A stretch of DNA of 64,000 nucleotides from Bacillota bacterium. Lineage in GTDB: Bacteria; Bacillota; Clostridia; Lachnospirales; Cellulosilyticaceae. Within the stretch, counting starts at the first letter, position 1; each line of letters begins with the position of its first letter. A model generated the notes under the pieces. The model saw nothing but the letters and a program-made list of their open reading frames with translations, made no database searches and had not been told where the DNA came from. This document shows positions 60,622-64,000 of this stretch, in pieces. Location of the stretch: NCBI GenBank assembly GCA_023410675.1, contig JAEYPM010000110.1, positions 1 to 64,000 of the forward strand. The letters are read 5' to 3'. A program made the position numbers and the translations under genes.

Positions 60622-61740
60622 ATGAAAAAATTAAAATATCTAAGTATTATCTTATGTATTGTTTTAGCATCTGTTAATAGTGTTTACTGTTTAAGCACGA
60701 ATGAGTGGGTCGCACAAAAAGCTCCTTATAAAATCATCATCAACAACAAATCATTTACGACAGATAAGCCTATTGTTACCATCAATGGTACCACTTATCT
60801 GCCATTAAGAGCTATTGGCGAGGCACTAAGTGTTCCCATCAACTGGAATAGTGGAGAAAAACGTGTAGAAATAGGAAAACCTAGTCAAAAAGCTACTGCT
60901 AATGTATCAGCTACGCAGCCTAAAACTTCATCTAAAAGTCAATATGTAGCTAAAAAAGCACCTTACGCAATCATGCTTGAAGGCAAAGAATTTAAGACTT
61001 CCAAGCCTATTGTTACTGTTGATGGAACGACTTATCTTCCTTTAAGAGCCATTGGTGAAGCGTTAAATGTTCCTATTAACTGGAATGCATCTAAAAGGCA
61101 AGTAGAAATTGGAAAGCCAAAAGATGTGGCTGCTCCCACTGCAGTATCTAATAGAGAATTTTCAGTAGGCACTTGGCGCATAGATGACGATGCCCCTATG
61201 GGTGTTTATGATATTGTGCGTATAACCGACGTTGCCTCAATCCTTATAAAAGACAATCACGGCAAACCTTTTGTATCTACTAACTATCGTGATAACATAA
61301 CTGATGGTACTACACTTAAAAATGTGGTGCTTGATAAAGACTATGTCGTTCAAGTTGATGCTGGAAAAGTTAAACTTGTATTTAAGCAAAATATTGTAAG
61401 TTCTTCTATCTCTTCTGCAGCAGAGTATGACCATCTATTGAGTTACTTTAAGAAGTTTTTCCCAAGCTATTTAGATTCATATAAGATGGATATCAAGCCT
61501 TCTGCTCGTCTTGTAGATGGCAACATTTCTTATGAACTTAAGTATCCAAATTCTGATCTTAAATACTATACAGCATCTGGATATTTCTATCTTTCTATTG
61601 TGGGTAGCAATGCTTCAGCAGTTCAGCACAAACATACATACATGTATAAAGATGATGCATGGCAGCTACTTAAAAAAGAATATAAAAGTCCTGTGACAGG
61701 AGAATGGACGACGTGTACTGATGCTGATTATTGTAAGTAA
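60622..61740 (+). CDS. Exported protein with two stalk domains
   Basis: 372 aa. Signal peptide about 1-23 (LSIILCIVLASVNSVYC). Two tandem 'copper amine oxidase N-terminal-like' (stalk) domains: KPIVTINGTTYLPLRAIGEA (~53-72) and KPIVTVDGTTYLPLRAIGEA (~128-147), each ending in a QVEIGKP-type strand. The remaining ~200 residues are unrecognised. AAGGAAAGGA precedes the ATG. No catalytic residues of amine oxidases are present. Stop codon is two bases from the gntR stop on the other strand, with no terminator between them. Confidence 0.75.
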   Translation: MKKLKYLSIILCIVLASVNSVYCLSTNEWVAQKAPYKIIINNKSFTTDKPIVTINGTTYLPLRAIGEALSVPINWNSGEKRVEIGKPSQKATANVSATQPKTSSKSQYVAKKAPYAIMLEGKEFKTSKPIVTVDGTTYLPLRAIGEALNVPINWNASKRQVEIGKPKDVAAPTAVSNREFSVGTWRIDDDAPMGVYDIVRITDVASILIKDNHGKPFVSTNYRDNITDGTTLKNVVLDKDYVVQVDAGKVKLVFKQNIVSSSISSAAEYDHLLSYFKKFFPSYLDSYKMDIKPSARLVDGNISYELKYPNSDLKYYTASGYFYLSIVGSNASAVQHKHTYMYKDDAWQLLKKEYKSPVTGEWTTCTDADYCK

Positions 61741-61742
61741 TG

Positions 61743-62417
61743 TTAGTTTGAACGGATAAATTCCATAATCGTATCGCGCTGTGTTTGTATATGCTTTGCA
61801 GCAAGGTCTGAAGCTAAATCTTCATCTCTTGTCTTAAGTGCTTCTAAAAGCTGTAAATGCTCTCTTTTTACAGACTCAGGTTCTTTGATATTTTTCAGAT
61901 AGGCAATACGATACCTATGAACTTGCTCACTCATGTTTCCAAAAAGCTGGGTGAGCTTTTCGTTTTGGCTTGCAGCAAAAATGGTTTCATGAAATGTAAC
62001 ATCTTTTTTAATCATCGTTTCAATATCTTGCTCCTTGGCTGCAAAATCATATTCTGCTATGGCAAGCTGTAGTTTTAAAAAGGCTCTCTCATCCATTCTT
62101 TTACAGGCTAACTTTGCTGCTAAAGACTCTAAGGCTTCCCTTACTTCAAGCACATCCTGTATATCCTTTTCAGTAAAGTGTGCAACCTGTGCTCCTTTTC
62201 TGGCTACCATAACAACCAAACCTTCTAGCTCTAATTTTCTAATAGCCTCCCTAACAGGTGTTCTGCTAACTCCTAGTTTTTCTGCAAGTTGTATTTCCAT
62301 AAGCCTTTCTCCTGGCTCAAGCTCTCCTGACAGTATCGCCTTCCTCAGTGTTTGAAACACAATATCTCTTAATGGTAAATATTGATTTATCTGAATTGCG
62401 TTGTTTTCATCTAGCAT
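61743..62417 (-). CDS. GntR-family regulator, FadR subfamily
   Basis: 224 aa transcription factor. Winged helix-turn-helix at about 12-75 (LREAILSGELEPGERLMEIQ, LGVSRTPVREAIRKLELEGL), then an all-helical FCD effector domain at about 80-215 with metal-binding-type residues (DVTFHETIFAASQN). Ligand unknown. The start is ATG 62417; AGGAGG is 11 bases upstream, and an in-frame TTG two codons earlier is the alternative. It lies 17 bases after ispE, likely co-transcribed. Confidence 0.9.
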   Translation of the reverse strand: MLDENNAIQINQYLPLRDIVFQTLRKAILSGELEPGERLMEIQLAEKLGVSRTPVREAIRKLELEGLVVMVARKGAQVAHFTEKDIQDVLEVREALESLAAKLACKRMDERAFLKLQLAIAEYDFAAKEQDIETMIKKDVTFHETIFAASQNEKLTQLFGNMSEQVHRYRIAYLKNIKEPESVKREHLQLLEALKTRDEDLASDLAAKHIQTQRDTIMEFIRSN

Positions 62418-62434
62418 TCCCAAACAATCCTCCT

Positions 62435-63304
62435 TTAGTTTCTTGAGTACGTAGTAGTGACATATACCTCTCTAAAATTACGGTTAAATTTAAAATGTTT
62501 TGCTGCTTTTAGTGCCTTATCATAGTTCCTAAATAACGCAAATACAGCACAACCACTGCCGCTCATCAAAGAATTAATTGCCCCTTGCTCTATCATCTCT
62601 TCTTTTATTTCTTGTATTTCTTGATGCATAGGTATTGTAACTGTTTCGAGCACATTAACCATATTCATAGCTACTTGATCTAAATCTCTTTTTTTGAGTG
62701 CCTCTAGCATTTGAGTGGTATTTGGATGCTCACTAATCTTATCTAGGTCTAAATTTTTGTATATCTTTGCTGTTGAGACACTAAAAGAAGGTTTGACAAT
62801 CAATAACGGTGCGTTATGTATACCATGTACAGTAGTAAGTTTTTCTCCTACACCTCTAGCTAAAGCAGTTCCTCTCATGATACAAAAAGGAACATCTGCT
62901 CCTAAGCTAAGCCCCATCTCCATAAGCTCTTTTTTGCTCAGTTTCATACCAAATAATTTGTTAAGCCCTACAAGAGCTGCTGCTGCATCCGCACTTCCGC
63001 CTCCAAGCCCTGCACCAACAGGGATTTTTTTATTGATAGATACAGCAATCCCTTGATTGCTATTTATCCTTTCTAAAAAAAGCTTAACTGCCTTATAAAC
63101 AATATTACGTTCATCTGTAGGAAGCCATGTATAATTGCAGTCTAGTCTTACAACTGGAGCTTTTATCTTTTTGATTGACAAAGTATCTTGCAAATTTATT
63201 GACTGCATAATCATCTCGAGCTCATGATACCCATCTTCTCTTTTCCCTATGACATCCAACGTCAGATTTATTTTTGCCTTTGCTTTCACTAAAATGGACT
63301 GCAT
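62435..63304 (-). CDS. ispE: 4-diphosphocytidyl-2-C-methyl-D-erythritol kinase
   Basis: Non-mevalonate isoprenoid pathway; supplies, among others, undecaprenyl phosphate for wall and surface glycans. GHMP kinase of 289 aa: VKAKAKINLTLDVIGKREDG at the N-terminus, PVGAGLGGGSADAAAALVGL (ATP loop), and LMSGSGCAVFALF near the C-terminus. The start is ATG 63304 behind GAGGG; the longer frame starts at an upstream GTG. Confidence 0.95.
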   Translation of the reverse strand: MQSILVKAKAKINLTLDVIGKREDGYHELEMIMQSINLQDTLSIKKIKAPVVRLDCNYTWLPTDERNIVYKAVKLFLERINSNQGIAVSINKKIPVGAGLGGGSADAAAALVGLNKLFGMKLSKKELMEMGLSLGADVPFCIMRGTALARGVGEKLTTVHGIHNAPLLIVKPSFSVSTAKIYKNLDLDKISEHPNTTQMLEALKKRDLDQVAMNMVNVLETVTIPMHQEIQEIKEEMIEQGAINSLMSGSGCAVFALFRNYDKALKAAKHFKFNRNFREVYVTTTYSRN

Positions 63305-63466
63305 CTCTAACGCCCTCACTTTTATATGGTATATTGTTCTATTATACGTGAATTAAAAAGTTAAAGTCAAGAAAATGTATCTGATGTATACAAAATCCAT
63401 ATAGGTAATTTTATACTGATTTTACATGCTAATTTACTTATTAATAGTGAAATTTATTGTTTTCTA

Positions 63467-63475
63467 TGGTACAAT
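63467..63475 (+). promoter_or_regulatory. Extended -10 of the last gene
   Basis: TGGTACAAT, an extended -10, 34 bases before the ATG at 63509, in the gap between divergent ispE and this gene. No strong -35. Confidence 0.45.
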
Positions 63476-63508
63476 AGCTTTAATATTCTAATCAAATGAG
63501 GTGAGGGA

Positions 63509-63931
63509 ATGCAATTATCGGTAGTTTATTTAACAGACCTCTGCGACAAAAAATATCCTTATGTTGTAGAGCTTTCTGTCAAAGAGGGGAACGATTCCAT
63601 TAAGGTGTTTTATCTTGATGATAAAGACCTACTGGATCAAAAAAATCTTTTAATCGACTATGATACGTTTATTAAAAAACAACAGGAAATTGTCTGTTTT
63701 GAAAAATATTTCAATAGACATCCACAAGTTAGAATCCACGTTCCAAAAGATAAGCTCATTGAAATACCAAATTTAATAGAGAATGTTACAAAGATTATTA
63801 CAGGCAAATATGAAAACTATAATAAAGTGGTTGAAATAAGGGGAAAATTTAGGAAAAGGGTTGAGGATAGACTTACAGAACAGTTTGATATTCAGAGTAC
63901 ATATAAATTTAGCAAAGACAACTACATGTAG
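63509..63931 (+). CDS. Small conserved-looking protein of unknown function
   Basis: 140 aa, soluble, no signal peptide. I do not recognise the family. The first half alternates strands (VVYLTDLCDKKYPYVVELSV) and the second half is helical and basic (RKRVEDRLTEQFDIQSTYKF). GAGGTGAGGG precedes the ATG, and its own terminator follows, so it is a genuine single-gene unit. Confidence 0.7.
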   Translation: MQLSVVYLTDLCDKKYPYVVELSVKEGNDSIKVFYLDDKDLLDQKNLLIDYDTFIKKQQEIVCFEKYFNRHPQVRIHVPKDKLIEIPNLIENVTKIITGKYENYNKVVEIRGKFRKRVEDRLTEQFDIQSTYKFSKDNYM

Positions 63932-63939
63932 TTAAAGCA

Positions 63940-63971
63940 ACAGCTCTTCCTTCTGGAAGAGCTGTTTTTTG
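63940..63971 (+). terminator. Terminator of the last gene
   Basis: ACAGCTCTTCC (63940-63950), loop TTCT, GGAAGAGCTGT (63955-63965), then TTTTTT. Textbook intrinsic terminator. Confidence 0.95.
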
Positions 63972-64000
63972 TCATTTATTGAGCTAAATTTTCATTTTTA

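Overview
The window is low-GC DNA from an endospore-forming, Gram-positive anaerobe of the Clostridia. Evidence is the gerKA/KB/KC germinant-receptor operon, spoIIR, strong AGGAGG-type ribosome sites, AT-rich spacers and S-layer-type exported proteins. A Lachnospirales (Cellulosilyticum-like) host is a guess from protein style, not something the sequence proves. No tRNA, rRNA, insertion sequence, prophage or CRISPR array was recognised.

218-32327: surface-glycan locus. Nearly everything is on the minus strand. A promoter at 28.85 kb appears to drive a long operon that ends at a terminator near 7.5 kb. In transcription order it holds rfbA-rfbB (dTDP-rhamnose), an ABC glycan exporter (permease with an unusual N-terminal domain, ATPase with a Wzt-type C-terminal domain), a methyltransferase with a C-terminal coiled coil, a WbsX-type glycosyltransferase, two GT2 enzymes and a GT-C enzyme, rfbH-rfbF-rfbG (CDP-3,6-dideoxyhexose branch), a YerE-like thiamine-diphosphate enzyme, another GT2, a flippase-like membrane protein and UDP-glucose dehydrogenase. 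A separately transcribed M6 metalloprotease (3900-7292) sits between this operon and rfbC/rfbD with two more GT2 genes. At the head, a WcaJ-type initiating transferase (plus strand) and an O-antigen-ligase-family protein face away from each other. The gene set resembles known S-layer glycosylation loci of Gram-positive bacteria: initiator, ligase, Wzm/Wzt, rml genes and glycosyltransferases. The CDP-sugar/YerE-like block predicts an unusual two-carbon-branched deoxysugar.

32383-47344: exported surface proteins. There is one PKD/stalk-domain protein and three tandem S-layer-like paralogues (34.4-42.2 kb) with near-identical signal peptides, calcium-loop-like motifs and a C-terminal 'copper amine oxidase N-terminal-like' (stalk) domain. 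Each has a good vegetative promoter and a strong hairpin terminator. The middle gene also carries three exact Spo0A-box heptamers around its promoter. A four-gene operon follows: a small unknown protein, galU, an exported unknown and an SLH-domain protein. GalU supplies UDP-glucose to the initiator and to UDP-glucose dehydrogenase.

47499-63931: mixed housekeeping and sporulation genes. These are an FAD-dependent oxidoreductase, ddl, spoIIR (with a match to a sigma-F promoter and a leader hairpin that would hide its ribosome site only in read-through RNA), gerKC-gerKB-gerKA with a small membrane protein, an FHA protein paired with a CpaE/MinD-like ATPase, malQ, a two-copy palindromic repeat array, a stalk-domain exported protein, a GntR/FadR regulator, ispE and a small unknown protein.

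Protein starts were moved from the longest reading frame where a ribosome site clearly favoured an internal start (rfbC, rfbG, methyltransferase, Wzt, initiating transferase, galU, gerKA, FHA protein, gntR, ispE). Promoter and terminator calls are by eye.
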